From contig NC_064046.1 in NCBI RefSeq assembly GCF_932526225.1, positions 8,233,219 to 8,297,218 on the forward strand: 64,000 nt of DNA. The letters are read 5' to 3'. Shown here one piece after another: positions 21,201 to 33,674 of this stretch. The notes beneath the pieces are model-generated. The model was given only the letters and a program-made list of their open reading frames with translations, was not told the origin of the DNA and did no database searches. How positions within the stretch are numbered: the stretch's first letter is position 1; every line of letters begins with the position of its first letter. The position numbers were made by a program, and so were the translations under genes. The stretch is from Nematostella vectensis (lineage: Eukaryota; Cnidaria; Anthozoa; Actiniaria; Edwardsiidae).

Positions 21201-22055
21201 TTGAGAGACCGAGTTAACCAAATGGAAGTCAAGTTCGAGGACATGAGAGAAGAAAGGGACAGCCTCAAACTTGTTGTCTCTCTTTTGGGTAAAGACTTAT
21301 ATACAAGCCTGAAATCTGACAAAGAGAAAGCTTCAGTGGAACCGTCACCCATGGCTGCAGCGCCTTTACCGAACAACAATAGCAATATTGGCAAGCAATC
21401 TGCAGATGGAACAGGGAAATCAAAGAAAAGTCGATCTATAGCTTCTAAACGTAGATCTGCTAATACGCAACCAGCTAGATCAGATTCTGCCGGAGAAGGG
21501 ACCCCGACTTCCATTGGATCTGGTGAAAATCAGTCAGAGGAGATGGCAATGCAAAGAAGACAAAATGTTGTTATTGCTGGTGATTCCATAATTAATTTCG
21601 TCAAGGGTCGGGAATTATCTGACGCGTCGAAACGTGTAACGGTAAAGTCCTTCTCAGGCGCAACCGTGGAAGACATGCATGATTATGTGAAACCAATCCT
21701 GAAGAAAAACCCAGACACACTGGTACTGCATATTGGTACAAATGATCTTCGGAATTCTGAACCACAAGAAGTTGCAAATGCCATCACCGACTTAGCGCGC
21801 AAGATCGAGACTGAAGCCACCCATGAAGTAAATATTGCCGTAAGTGGGCTTACTACAAGGTCTGACTCGAGTGATCTGGCTAACAGGGTAAGAGAGACAA
21901 ATCGCATTCTTCGCTCGTTCTGTAACCAAAACGATTGGCAGTTTTCCGCAAACAATAACATTAATAGATCGCACTTGAACTCTGGCGGTTTACATCTAAA
22001 TCCTTCAGGGACCACTGCTCTGCAAAGAAATTTTAAATCATTATTGAATAATTGA
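21201..22055 (+). CDS. LINE ORF1: coiled-coil and SGNH/GDSL esterase-like protein
   Basis: The N-terminal part is rich in heptad-like Leu/Lys/Glu. A Ser/Asn/Pro linker follows, then an SGNH-hydrolase fold with VVIAGDSIINF (block I, Ser), LHIGTNDL (block III) and GGLHLNPSG (block V, His). Such esterase ORF1 proteins are typical of CR1/L2-type elements. An in-frame TAG at 21189 cuts off upstream coiled-coil sequence that begins near 21100, so the original ORF1 was longer. Confidence 0.75.
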   Translation: MRDRVNQMEVKFEDMREERDSLKLVVSLLGKDLYTSLKSDKEKASVEPSPMAAAPLPNNNSNIGKQSADGTGKSKKSRSIASKRRSANTQPARSDSAGEGTPTSIGSGENQSEEMAMQRRQNVVIAGDSIINFVKGRELSDASKRVTVKSFSGATVEDMHDYVKPILKKNPDTLVLHIGTNDLRNSEPQEVANAITDLARKIETEATHEVNIAVSGLTTRSDSSDLANRVRETNRILRSFCNQNDWQFSANNNINRSHLNSGGLHLNPSGTTALQRNFKSLLNN

Positions 22056-22193
22056 TTCGATGAAAGAGTGAGCATAGGAAATTCACTTTCCCAGCAATCG
22101 AATTCATTTTCTTGTAATCCTGATCCGTTTTCAACTGCGCCACTAGATACAGGGACCACAATTCTAAATGGCCCTTAATGTAGAGGTTTCAAA

Positions 22194-24957
22194 ATGGCTT
22201 TTCTCAACATTGTAAGCATACCAAATTACATAGACGAAATTCGCATCTCCCATTTATTTAAATCCTTCGATCTTCTTGGCTTTAGCGAGACTAGACTTGA
22301 TTCTACTATTTCTGATGGCGAAGTGAGAATTCCGGGCTACGACATTATCAGGAAGGATAGGAACCGAAATGGTGGTGGTGTTTGTTTATATCTACGCTCT
22401 TCCATTAATTATTGTATAAGAAATGATCTTGTTCCTGATAGTGTTGAGGCTGTTTGTGTTGAAATAACAAAACCACATAGCCGCCCATTCTTTGTCTCTA
22501 TAATCTATAGACCTGAATCACCAATCGATTACTTTAATGACCTGGAACAATTGATCAAAGCTGTAGATGACGTGAACAAAGAACATGTGATCCTCGGGGA
22601 CTTCAATTGTTGTTTGATGAAAAGTCCTATTGAAAATAAAAAAAAAAGACTTAAAAAGATATATGAAACATACCAGCTTTCTCAGTTGTTAAATGAACCT
22701 ACTCGCATAACAATGCATTCTAAAAGTCTAATTGATCACTTTGTCACGTCATGCCCAGAAAAGATCAACTCATCAGGTGTCATTCATCTTGGTTTGAGTG
22801 ATCATAGTCTTATCTATGGCATAAGAAAAATAAATCCGTACAAAAGCTCGCGGGAAAAAGCAAATACTATTGAGATCCGCAACATGAAAAAATTCAATCA
22901 GGAACTTTTTGCTCGTGATCTCCTTGCTCAGCCGTGGGAGCAAATTGTTTTATGTCCAGACGCAAATAAGATGTGGGATTTTTGGAGGGATTTATTTCTC
23001 AATGTACTTGATAAACATGCACCAGTTCAGCTAAAAAAGAAAAAAGCCTTCAGTGACCCATGGGTAACTAAGGAAATAAGAGAATTAATAATTCATAGGG
23101 ATAAAGCAAAACGCAAAGCAGTGGTGTCCAAGTTATCCAGTGACTGGGAAGTCACTTTATTTTCGAAATAAAGTCAACATTGCTCTACGGCAAGCAAAAT
23201 CAAACTTTTATAGAAATAAGGTTGCTAGTCAAGAGAACAATCCTAAGGAGGCCTGGAAGACTATCAACAATTTGCTTGGCCGCAATTCTGGTCAAAGCGT
23301 TGTTAACGAACTGAAAATTAATGATCAAAGTATCAGTTCTCCTGAAGAAATAGCTGAGGCCTTTAATTCCTATTTTTCTAATATTGGCCCAAACTTAGCT
23401 AATTCAATGCCACCTACTAATACATCATTCGAAAGTTTTGTTAAGTCTTGCCAGGTAAATATGACACATTTTAAATTGTCGTCTCCTAACAAAGTTTTGA
23501 AACTCTTGAGCAACCTCTCTAGGTGGAAGGCAACTGGTATTGACAAAATCTCTGGCAAGATATTGAAAGCTGCTGCTAGTTCCATTTCTCCGTCGCTTTC
23601 TTATATCTTTAACAACGCGATAATTACATGCTGTTTTCCAGATGAGTGGAAAATGGCCAGAGTCCTACCTCTTTTCAAAAAAGGGGCAAAGAATATACCG
23701 GATAACTATCGGCCTATCTCTATCATGCCAGTGATTAGCAAGCTTATGGAGAACATAATGTTTGAACAGCTGTATGACCACTTGATTAAAAACAATATAC
23801 TATCTGATCACCAATTTGGCTTTCGGAAGTTACATTCTACCACATCTGCGCTTCTCGATTGTACTAACAGCTGGTATGTTAACATGGATAGAAAATTGTT
23901 TAACTTGGTCGTTTTTCTGGACCTAAAAAAGGCATTTGATACCGTAAACCACGGGGTATTACTTCGCAAGTTAGAAATGTATAGTATCACGGGGAATGCC
24001 TTGTTATTATTACAGTCTTACTTAACCAACCGTAAACAAAAATGCCAGCTGAATGGAGTTATGTCTTTCGAAAGCCAAATTAAATGTGGCTCAATTCTTG
24101 GTCCCCTATTCTTCCTTATATATATAAATGATCTTCCCCAATGTCTAAGTTGTGCATCTCCACGAATGTTTGCGGATGACACTAATCTCACGATATCGGG
24201 AGAAACAATGGAAGAGGTGGAGGTGGCCATGAATGAGGACCTGGGGAATGTTAAGGAGTGGTTGCTAGCCAACAAATTGAGTCTAAATGTGGCTAAAACA
24301 GAATTTCTTGTAATGGGTTCTCATTATAAGATGAGAAACCTCCCTTGTCAGCCTAATATTACAATGGACGATAAAAACTTAAAGCAGATTAGACAAAGTA
24401 GGGTTTTCGGGATAGAAATTAATGAGCATCTCAACTGGGATCACCATGTCGACAATGTCGCTAACACTTCACTTTACTGTCAATCCATAATGCAATTATT
24501 CTGCCACATTTTAATTACTGCAGTGAAGTGTGGGATACTCTCGGCCAGGGAAATTCCAAAAGACTTCAAAAACTCCCAAATAGAGCAGCACGAGTGATCA
24601 CCAGAACATCCAATGAGGATCCGGCCTCTGGGGCTCTGGCGGAACTTGGGTGGGATACGCTGGAGGTCCAGAGGACAAAAACAAAACAAATGTATAAAGT
24701 GATTAACGGTCTTGCGCCGAGCTGTCTTACTGATCTTTTAAAGAAAGACCAACTTTACCTCCTATTGCCTGAGAGGCTCCCACACCGCACGTCAGCTACC
24801 ACTCCCTAAAACAGAATTTATGAAAAAAAGCTTCAGTTACAATGGAGCAAAAATTTGGAACTCTCTCCCTGAAAACATTAGAAATTGCCAAACTTTAAAA
24901 GCCTTTTCAAATCAATTAAATGCTCACACTTTCACCAATATTTCATACAGTAATTAA
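22194..24957 (+). pseudogene. LINE ORF2: AP endonuclease and reverse transcriptase
   Basis: The endonuclease part (to 23171) shows LLGFSETRLD, NGGGVCLYLRSS, HVILGDFNCCLM and LSDHSLIYG. A frameshift near 23150 moves to the RT frame, with DNYRPISIMPVISKL, DLKKAFDTVNH, ILGPLFFLIYINDLP and MFADDTN (the FADD catalytic box). A second break near 24480 is followed by RLQKLPNRAARVITR and the normal LINE C-terminus, ending with TAA at 24955-24957. Non-functional as it stands. Confidence 0.85.
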
Positions 24958-25029
24958 TTAATTAATATATTATATTTCTTTCTTTTATCTTTCTCAGTTT
25001 TTATAATAGATATTATATAGGCTAGATTA

Positions 25030-25034
25030 CATTA

Positions 25035-25066
<32 letters not shown>
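25030..25066. repeat. (TA)n microsatellite in the LINE 3' UTR
   Basis: About 17 TA units are followed by 'tttgttgtaag'. Confidence 0.9.
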
Positions 25067-25072
<6 letters not shown>

Positions 25073-26129
25073 AAGTAGTCCACACGCCCCCAGTGGAAAT
25101 CAGCATTTAGTATAGTTGTCGGGGCAAGCGTGTTATAAATAAAGTTATTATTATTACGCAAGGTGAGCTATATCGAACAGTATATGCTGTGTTTTTTTCA
25201 TTAGGTGAGAGGAAGCTTTTCAAGGGCGGGAGAGCTCTGGACGCAAGTGACAAAGAAGCTGCCCTTCTTGGTTTTAGTGCACATCTTAGAAAACATCCCC
25301 TACACAAACCGACACTGTTAGTAGCTCACAACTGCCACTCCTTTGATGCCCCACGGATCGTACATAACACACCACAGCAGCAGCAGGCTGATGAATTCTC
25401 AGGACTTGACCTGTACTCTGGAGACCCCTTGGTTGCTGGCCGGAAATATTTTAAGCGCAAAGATGGAATAAAACTATCTGATCTCTATCGTGAGACATTT
25501 GGCTGCGAGTTCAACGCGCATGATGCCCTTGAGGACTGCAGGACACTGAGAGAAGTTCTTAACGAGGTTGGCCCTGATCTCCAAAGAAAGGTTCGCGAGA
25601 CAGCCATTTCGTGGTCATACTTCACCAGTGTGAGAAATTAGGAGCAGCGCCTCAAAGCCCTGCAATAAACATACTATGGTAACATTTCCTCGTCGAGAAT
25701 TATTAATCGACTTAGTAGCCTTGGTCTTACATTTTCAATTCTTAAGGAATTATACAGTGATTGTGGAAAAGAGGCAATCGTCTCTTACTTGGCGGGAAAA
25801 GACAGAGGGCGTGTCAGTGTAACTAGTGATGTCGGTGAACTTTGCGAGATTGTGAAGAAATTGTCGTGAAAAAAGAGTATATTCTTTTTCACCCCGCCTC
25901 ATGATTTCTAAATGTAAATAATCAAAATAAAGGTATGTTTAGAGCCTTGCATGTGTGTTAATTGTTTTTTTATTAGACACTAGAATTTATTTCTCATTTT
26001 ATGATTTGACCAGTTAGAAGATGTCGTCGTTCGATGTCTACGTTTTGATTATTTGAAATATTTTACGAACACACGACACAATTTTCCTTCCTGTGTTCTT
26101 TTAGAATAAGTAGTGTTACTACCTGGGTT

Positions 26130-27014
26130 ATTAGCCGCAATTTGGATGAATTGCCACGTGGTAGGTTATCAGAGCAGAAAGTTTGACTACTCCCCTCTCC
26201 AGAAACTTTACACCCCCTTTCAAAGGAGTGAATTACAAACCGTGACATTAGCATTTATCAACAAAGACGGCTTTGGAGCAATGCCCGAACTCAATTATGT
26301 AGTACCAAATACTCAAAAGTCTATTTCGCAAGAAAGAATAAACATTTCGCTCTCCCATTCCGACTGAACCAAGTAATAGCATGGTGGTGTATGTCTTTGA
26401 CTGATCGAGGGCCAAGAAGGAAAACTAGTCGCCTAAATCGAACCCTCATAGTGGTGCTTACACTTCACTATCTTTATATTAGGCGAAGGTTATGGGCAAG
26501 TCTTGGAAATGTTGCTTTTAACTACATACGATCAACCTGATGCTTCACATATTATAGGTTCTTAGATGACTTTTAGTCAATAAAGTTCATGTTCGGGTCT
26601 TTTGTAGAAGATTGTAAAGACATTTGAATTTGTATAATTAATTTGCAATATATTTTTTACTCTGCAATTAAAGGAAGCTATGAAACGCAGAAATGCGTTC
26701 TATAACTTTGCTCTTGTTTTCAGGAAATGTCTACAAAGTGTGACGAAGAAGATTGACAAAGTAACGTGCAAAAATACCTGCAAAATTTTTTTGGGAGGCC
26801 TTAGAAGCGCCGATATGAAGTTTACATTGATCGCAATTCTTATTAAAAATACCAAGACTATGAAAAATTGAATAAGTCGCAACTATTACAGAAGGATAGG
26901 TTGTTATGTGTTCCAAATATAGTATCTCAAACTTGCGCATTGCTCGAGTTACAGCAAAAAAGGCAGCTTGGCCTAGACGCGCTTGGGCTAGCTTGGAGTT
27001 TCTTTCGAGTCACC
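26130..27014 (-). repeat. Right terminal inverted repeat
   Basis: Reverse complement of 18236-18972. It carries two extra segments, about 26391-26500 and about 26715-26800, that are missing from the left copy and account for its greater length. Confidence 0.85.
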
Positions 27015-27018
27015 TTAA
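27015..27018. repeat. Target-site duplication TTAA, right
   Basis: TTAA immediately follows the outer end of the right terminal repeat. Confidence 0.7.
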
Positions 27019-28121
27019 GCCACTCTTTTCTTTCTCGTGCTTCGCTTTTCTGGCAAGGAGAAGAACGAAAAGCCTTTTTGCTTCTTTTGCGTCATATATA
27101 ATATCAACCTTTATCAAGTTGACAACCTGGATTTAGTAGCGGAGCCAGCGCGGAGCTCCATAGGTATAGAAATATGGTATAGCTATGCGACTTGGTTTTT
27201 GTGGTCATCGCGCGGGTATCCTGTGGTGTCACAATCCATTCATCCATCCAGTCAATCGTGCAACTCCCAGGCCCACTCGGTCTCACAAGGGGAATGTGAT
27301 TTTACGCGTTTTCTGCCTCCTATCTTAACTAAAAAATAGTATTTAATGAGAAAGATGAGGATTTAAATAGGCTGATTGTGGTCGAGGGCTAAACAAGTCT
27401 TTGAGGAACCGTTTCGTCTGAAGAAACTGATAAGATAAGACGTACGAGTCGATAGTAAAATCTACCCGAGTGTCCGTGAATCCGCCCGTCTCGTTCTTCT
27501 TCAATTGTAAACAGCAGCTAAAAAGAGGACTTCAGACTCAACACTGTATTTTCATAAATGCGTCACGAAGCAAAATCAAAGCAAAAAGGTAATGTTATCA
27601 TATTATTATCTAACAGGGCGATTAAACTGAAAACTTACACCAAAACAAAACGTTTTCTGACCGTAGCCTTAACATACTTAAATTGTTCACACAATTTGTG
27701 AACACAACTGTGTTGTCAAAAGTTATACTAAAATTCTTCCTTCTACAAATAAAGGCTTATATTGCTAAGGTAGGGAGAGTTTAACGGCAAAAAAAATTCT
27801 CAGTTGTATTGGATAAATAATCGATTTAGACTATATCCGGCAATTTACCACATAGTGGAAAGCGAATGTTTTCGAGAACAACAGAAGTAAGCTTAATATT
27901 TCGCAATCAGTAAGGCATCTAAAATTTTTCTTTCTCTATAGATTTGATCATATTTTTAAGATTCTAGAGTTCGAAAATGTGCCTTTATCACTCTATAAAA
28001 ATCTTCATTGAGATTTACTGTGTCTGTTTTGGTTGATACATATAAATTTGTTTTTGTTTCTGTCTCTTTTATACCAAACTGTTATGAGATAAAAAGTGAT
28101 TGTGTAAACACTGAGACTTGA
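27019..28121. other. Gene-free stretch, probably including a LINE 5' leader
   Basis: No recognisable exon. The right part precedes the second LINE's reading frame and may be its 5' UTR, but I see no clear start. Confidence 0.4.
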
Positions 28122-31100
28122 AACTCGTCGCCACGGTTAACGCTAATTCTTCTCATTATTGCAAGTGACTGTTCTGCGATTAATCCTGGTCCCATTAAGC
28201 ATCCCTGCGGACTTTGCAATAAACCAACGAAGTCTAACCAAAAAGCGATTCAGTGCGATGGATGTTATCACTGGTTTCACGCTAAGTGCGTATCTATGAG
28301 TGCGCAATCTTACGAAAAATTTGGCAATGATTCTAAACTTGTTTGGATGTGTAATTATTGCATTTTCCCAAATTTCTCAACAACGTTTCTCCTTCACGAA
28401 ATGGACTTTTCTCACGAGAACAGCTTTGATTCACTTGCGGCGGACAATAGTACCAGCGACCCTGGCTCACCTATTTTCACTTCGAGTCCATCTAAGCCAT
28501 GTGGGCCCCAAAGGAATCAAACGTCACCGTCAAGAAGAAAGTTGAAGGTTTTATCCCTTAACTGTAACGGAATCAAAGGAGCTAATAAAAAGTCCGAGTT
28601 CCACTCATTGATAGACCTTCACGATCCCGACGTCATTCTAGGATGCGAGTCAAAAATTGACCCCAGCGTTCCCACTTATTCTGTCTTTCCAGACAAGTAT
28701 GTGGTATTCCGTAAAGATAGAACTGTTTCCGGCGGGGGAGTATTTATAGCTGTTCGAGAGGATCTTACGGCTGCGGAGGAACGAGGGCTTTCTCTTGATG
28801 GCTGTGAAGTTATTACCGCCTCGGTTCAACTTGTGAAGCGCAAGAAGCTCTTTATCTCTAGCTTTTACCGGCCACCGACCGACCGGGATGCCCTGGACTT
28901 GTTAGACGACTATCTGAGCAAACTGTACAGCAAGTGTCCCCGATTCCCCAACATCATTCTAGGGGGGGACTTTAACTGTTCAGGTATTGACTGGTCAAGC
29001 GGTGAGGCGGTCTTTGTCCCCCCTGTTCACCCGTGGGATCGTGAACTCACTGCTCTAGCAGATAAATTCGGTCTGGTACAGCACGCCAAGGCTCCAACAC
29101 GCTTCGACAGTTTTCTAGATCTAGTATTTTCATCATACCCTGGTTTAATCCAGGCATGTCATGTCACCTCCGGTCTAAGCGATCACGGCGCTGTCCTTTT
29201 TGAGATTGACTCATCGCCAAAGTATACCCCAAAGCCTCCTCGTAAAATTTACCAGTTCCACAAAGCCGACTTTGTAGGCCTAAGGTCTCATTTGTTATCT
29301 TTCGCGTCGGGCTACCTTGCAGATTGTCAACACAGGTCCGTTGAAGAGAACTGGTCAGATGTCTCTAACTGCATCACAGACGTTATGGACAGATTTATAC
29401 CCCACAAGATGACTAAAGGCAAACGTCACCTGCCGTGGATAAACCCATCCGTCAAACGTTTGATGAGGAAACGTGATAGGGCTTTCAAAAAGGCAAAACG
29501 TAGTGGCAAAGATAAAGACCTAAATTCATACCGGAATCTACGTAACAGCGCAAGTAAACGCATACGAGAAGAGCATAACAGATACATCAATGAGGTGATG
29601 AACGGGATTGCGTCCGATTCTGTAACTTCTCGACCTCACGGGGTCAAAAGGGCGTGGTCCTACTTGAAACTCCTGCGGTCTGACTCTCTTGGAATACCAA
29701 CCCTATTCTGGGACAACCATGTGTGCGCGTCAGACGTTGCGAAAGCGGAAGCACTAAGGGAACAATATGATAGCGTGTTTACACACGAAGATCTCACAAA
29801 TGTTCCTGTTCTCGACGGCTCGCCTTTCCCGGACGTCACAGACATCATTTTCTCCGCGGCCGGTATACAAAAACAACTCCAACTTATTCAGACCGACAAG
29901 GCTTGCGGACCTGACTCTATCCCCGCGCGTCTCCTCAAAGAGGCCGCTTGTGAACTGGCGCCAATATTTGCCTCTCTCTTCCAGCAGTCGTACGACTCGG
30001 GAAAACTGCCATCTTCCTGGAAAGATGCGAACGTTGTTGCAATTTTCAAGAAGGGTCACAGAACTGACCCAAAGAATTACAGACCGGTATCCCTAACCTC
30101 CCTCGTATGCAAGGTCATGGAGCATATAGTATGTAAACAACTCACAAGCCACCTCTCTGAACATAGCATTATCTCACACCACCAGCATGGTTTTCAGAAA
30201 GGTATCTCCTGTACAACGCCGTTAGTCTCAGTGATTCATGACTGGGCCTCAGTGTTAAATGCTCATGGCCAAGTAGATGTCATCTTTTTGGATTTCGCCA
30301 AAGCATTTGACTCTGTTCCCCACGAACGTCTTCTTGCTAAGGCTCAGTTCTATGGTGTCAGAGGAAAAATGCTTATATGGCTTAGACTTTCTGATTGACC
30401 GTAGGCAACGAGTTGTTGTAAATGGTGCCTGTTCAAGCTGGTCAACTGTGCTGTCTGGAGTGCCGCAAGGCACTGTATTGGGACCAATATTATTTCTAAT
30501 GTTCATCAATGACATGCCATCTGGTATCCAATCACAAGTGAAGCTTTTTGCTGATGACAGTGTACTCTATCGCCCCATCCATGACCATTCCGACTACGCA
30601 ATCTTACAACAAGACCTGCATTACCTTGAGCAATGGGCCAAACGGTGGCAGATGTCATTCGCCCCTAAAAAATGCTACGTGATGTCGATCACTTTGAAGC
30701 GCTTCCCATTTCAAGGTTCCTACACATTATGTGGTTCTGTTCTGGAAGGTGTGCGGTTTCAAAAGTACTTAGGCATTTACATCACGCCCAGTCTTAACTG
30801 GTCCAAACAGTGTGACGAGATCAAGAAGAAAGCGAGCAGGGTGCTAAACATCCTCCAGAGGAACTTATCATCATGTCCCGCTGAGGTCAAGGAGAAAGCC
30901 TACATTAGTCTTGTGCGTCCTGTAGCTGAATATGCCTCCCCAGCGTGGTCTCCACACACTCAAAAGGACATCAACTGTGTCGAGTCAATTCAACGCCGCG
31001 CTGCCCGCTTTGTCACAAACGATTATCGTAGAGATAGTAGTGTTTCAAACATGATTGCCCAACTAGGATGGCAATCGTTACAAAATCGTAGAGTGGTAAA

Positions 31101-31374
31101 TGATATTTCTTTATTTTACAATGTTAATTTTCATCACGTAAACATTGACTTTCCCACCGACATTAAGCTCAGACACTTCAATTATGCTACTAGGACTAGT
31201 GCCCGTCATTGTTTCCAGTTTGACCATCCAACACCAGCAGTAAATTGTTACAAGTTTTCGTTCTATGTAAGATCTGTTCCAGTTTGGAACTCACTGTCTC
31301 AATCATGCTTTAACAATATATCAACTGTAACACAATTTCGTGCGGCCTTGCCTAGCGAGCTAATCCTACAATGA
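28122..31374 (+). pseudogene. LINE ORF2: NPGP motif, PHD finger, AP endonuclease, reverse transcriptase
   Basis: The open frame begins after a TGA at 28119 and has no ATG before the PHD finger. It reads LLIIASDCSAINPGP, then a C4HC3-like PHD finger (CGLCNK, IQCDGCYHWFHAKC, WMCNYC). The endonuclease follows with LSLNCNGIKG, ILGCESKID, GGGVFIAV, ILGGDFNCSGID and GLSDHG. The RT has NYRPVSLTSLVCKVMEH and FLDFAKAFDSVPHERL. A frameshift near 30385 leads to SGVPQGTVLGPILFLMFIND and KLFADDSVLY. The C-terminus ends at TGA 31372-31374. The hydrophobic stretch plus NPGP resembles the 2A-like leaders known in such LINEs, but the D-x-E part is missing. Confidence 0.85.
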
Positions 31375-31597
31375 TCGTATGCTTTATTTATTTGTTTTTA
31401 ATGTGTTTTTTTGTGTATCAGTATTATAACTTGATTGTACTGTTGTACTGTTTATTTATGTATTATTTATTATTATTTATTTATTTATTCTGTTGTTGTA
31501 GTCAGCTTTTTTTTTTTTTTTTTTTTTTTTGGTCGTCGACCGCTCATTGCCGTATTAGCTTGCTAGGGGCAATTATCCTAATTAAAGATTAAAGATT
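28122..31597 (+). mobile_element. CR1/L2-like LINE with PHD finger
   Basis: A LINE whose ORF2 runs from about 28122 to 31374 with one frameshift. The 3' UTR contains a run of about 28 T, and the element ends in 'attaaagattaaagattgaa', a short tandem repeat tail. No ORF1 is visible upstream, so the element is 5'-truncated or its ORF1 is lost. Confidence 0.8.
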
Positions 31598-31974
31598 GAA
31601 TAGTTTAATACAATTCTTGCCAAGTGTTAGGGTTCGAGGCTGTAGCTAAGAAGTTTGTTACTCTGAGTGTTTCAAAATATCCGCAATCAAACAGAACCAA
31701 AACCAACTGCCATGAACTTACTTGTCCACGCGATAAACTAGAGTACGCCATTTTCTGCGCGTGCTTTATTTTAAATTGTAACGTTCTTACGCTTACATGG
31801 AATTACAGCCTTGACCAAACTAATAATACACTAATAATAATTTAACAATACACAATAATAATAATTGTCCAGACCAACATGGTCCAAAGTCAGTTCTTAA
31901 TGATTCTTAAACACATATCACTACACTTGCCTAGGGCCAAGTTACGTGCTTAGTAATTACATGATTTAGCTGGA

Positions 31975-32200
31975 ATAGCTATGCAATGACAAGGATATCT
32001 TGGTCCCGGGGGAGGGACTCCACTATAATCAGATGGGGGATGATTGTTGATGGGAGAGCAACTTGGGTGTGGTCAGCACCTAAACGATAGCAAATTGGGT
32101 GGGGTAGAAGGAATTTTTTACCCTTAGAGATAGCAGAATCGAAAACAACCCCCCACCCAAGGTAGCTATGAAATGACAAGGATACTTTTTTTTTCAGGTG
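31975..32200. repeat. Short dispersed repeat bounded by a direct repeat
   Basis: 'gctatgcaatgacaaggata' at 31978 and 'gctatgaaatgacaaggata' at 32164 flank about 190 bp that includes 'cccgggggagggactcc' and 'aaaacaaccccccaccc'. The direct repeats could be a long target duplication or the ends of a tandem unit. Confidence 0.5.
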
Positions 32201-33674
32201 AATAAAGCAAGGACTAAAGTTTAGCCGTCATTATAAAAGCAGATGTAAATAAACGTTTTTCATATTCCTTTTTTGCTTAGTAAAATTATATTCAATCAAC
32301 ACACATAGCCCTATAGCCAACATGATCTGCTGATACTTCCCTAAAGTCTGTGTGGATATAAGTCTTTAACTGTCAACAAAATTATTGACCATGTTATGAT
32401 TTCTGATGCTTGAAGACCAGGCTTCTGTACATACTGCAAAGTTACTTACTGCAACTGTAATTAACTGCAAACTTATTGCATTATTCTCATGTGCATAGGT
32501 AACAACAATAAATACTATTTGCATATATAACAAAATGATAGCTACACTGTTATTAGCAAATGTAGTCTTTTTTTCTTGTAACTTTTCTATGCATTTGCTC
32601 AAATGGCTTGGCCCTCTACATGACTGCTTATTATTCATGAACATGGTTCAAGAGAGACTCATATGTAATAATGGCAGGGGAGAGGGCTTTGAATATTTAA
32701 AATATTTGGTTGTTTGTTATTAGATGGAAGATGTTTTTAATACAGGATAAAAGAGAAAGGATGGTGTACATTAAAAGGATTATTTGATTTATCAAAGATT
32801 TGTAGTTTGATACCGATGAATATAAGATTAGTAAAAATGTATCAAAGGGATTAGTATATATGAGGTGGTTTTAGAATTGAAGATCAGGTATTTTAGGGTG
32901 TTGAAAGTTTCAACCTTGGTGTTATGGGGTATGTAATTTTGGACTCTTTAAGGCTCCATAGTGCATAGCCGTAGCAGGCCTAGAATTATTGGGGGACACA
33001 ATACATAAACATTAAGAAAACAATGGGGGGACACAGCCACGCCCCTACTGGTCATTTCCTTATTATGTTTGACAATTTTGGGGTTGAACGTGCCCCCAGT
33101 GCCCCACCCCCTGCTACGGTTTTTTTTCAGGAGAGATTTAAAGCTATATATAATAACAACTTTTCTCTTATTTATTCAAGGGACACAACTTGAGGGTTCC
33201 TTTTTCTAAAAAAAAATCTTTGTAGATTATCTGAAGTATACTAAAAAAATGAAACATGACATAAATAAATAGGGCCCAATTTAGCAAGATCTTATTATAT
33301 GGCAAATTATAAATATATTTTCTGTATCAGTTGTCTATCGAGTACAACTCTACGTAAGAGTTCAAATAATCCCTCATTTTATGCAAATAGTATCCTGAGT
33401 AATCAATGTCAATCAAAATTACTAATAGTGTCATTGTTCTGGGTATTCTCTAGGGGAGAATGGGAGGAAATAATTTTATAATAATAGGAAAAGTTATAAG
33501 CCATGTATTTTTATTCATTTAGATAGGCGGGTTGATTTTAGGGAGATGGGATACCTGAAGCAAAATCAAAGTGTAGTATCCTGTTGTTATGTCCCTCCTG
33601 AAGTTTGGTCTTTGTCGGGGTTGGGGGAGGGGTGTTGATGGAGACATACCCCTAGTTTAGGGTGGGAAAACATT

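Larger units (their letters stand above)
21056..25155 (+). mobile_element. CR1/L2-like LINE inserted in the exonuclease
   Basis: This is a LINE of about 4.1 kb with ORF1 (coiled coil plus SGNH esterase) and ORF2 (AP endonuclease plus reverse transcriptase). It ends in 'aaataaagttattattatt', the short tandem repeat tail usual for this group. The left border is inferred from where the exonuclease reading frame breaks and the right border from where it resumes. No clear target duplication was seen beyond 'att'. Confidence 0.8.
20873..25869 (+). pseudogene. DnaQ-like (DEDDh) 3'-5' exonuclease of the transposon, split by a LINE
   Basis: The first part (20873-21055) has VVVFDLETTRL with the Exo I D-x-E. 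After the LINE the frame resumes at 25156 with ACGCAAG, a 42-bp segment with gt...ag ends (25163-25204), and then GERKLFKGG. Exo II is AHNCHSFDAPRI and Exo III is HDALEDCRTL, so all DEDDh residues are present. The continuous frame stops at 25641, but family-like sequence continues in another frame (RLSSLGLTFSILKELYSDCG) to a stop at 25867-25869. In related elements the domain follows the transposase. Here it is inactive because of the 4.1-kb insertion. Confidence 0.75.
18236..27014 (+). mobile_element. Kolobok/Mutator-like DNA transposon with transposase and exonuclease
   Basis: Both ends read TTAAGGTGA.TCGAA in inverted orientation. TTAA at 18232-18235 and 27015-27018 is the likely target duplication. 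The terminal inverted repeats are long, 18236-18972 and 26130-27014. Inside, a degraded transposase (19469-20520) is followed by a DnaQ-family exonuclease (20873-25869), both plus strand and probably originally one protein. A LINE at 21056-25155 is nested inside. TTAA duplications are typical of Kolobok and piggyBac. The transposase resembles the Mutator-like domain found in cnidarian and insect proteins. Confidence 0.75.

Noticed and set aside
26680-27339. Several 60-100-codon frames
   Set aside because: They lie in the right terminal inverted repeat and its flank, and no counterpart is preserved in the left repeat.
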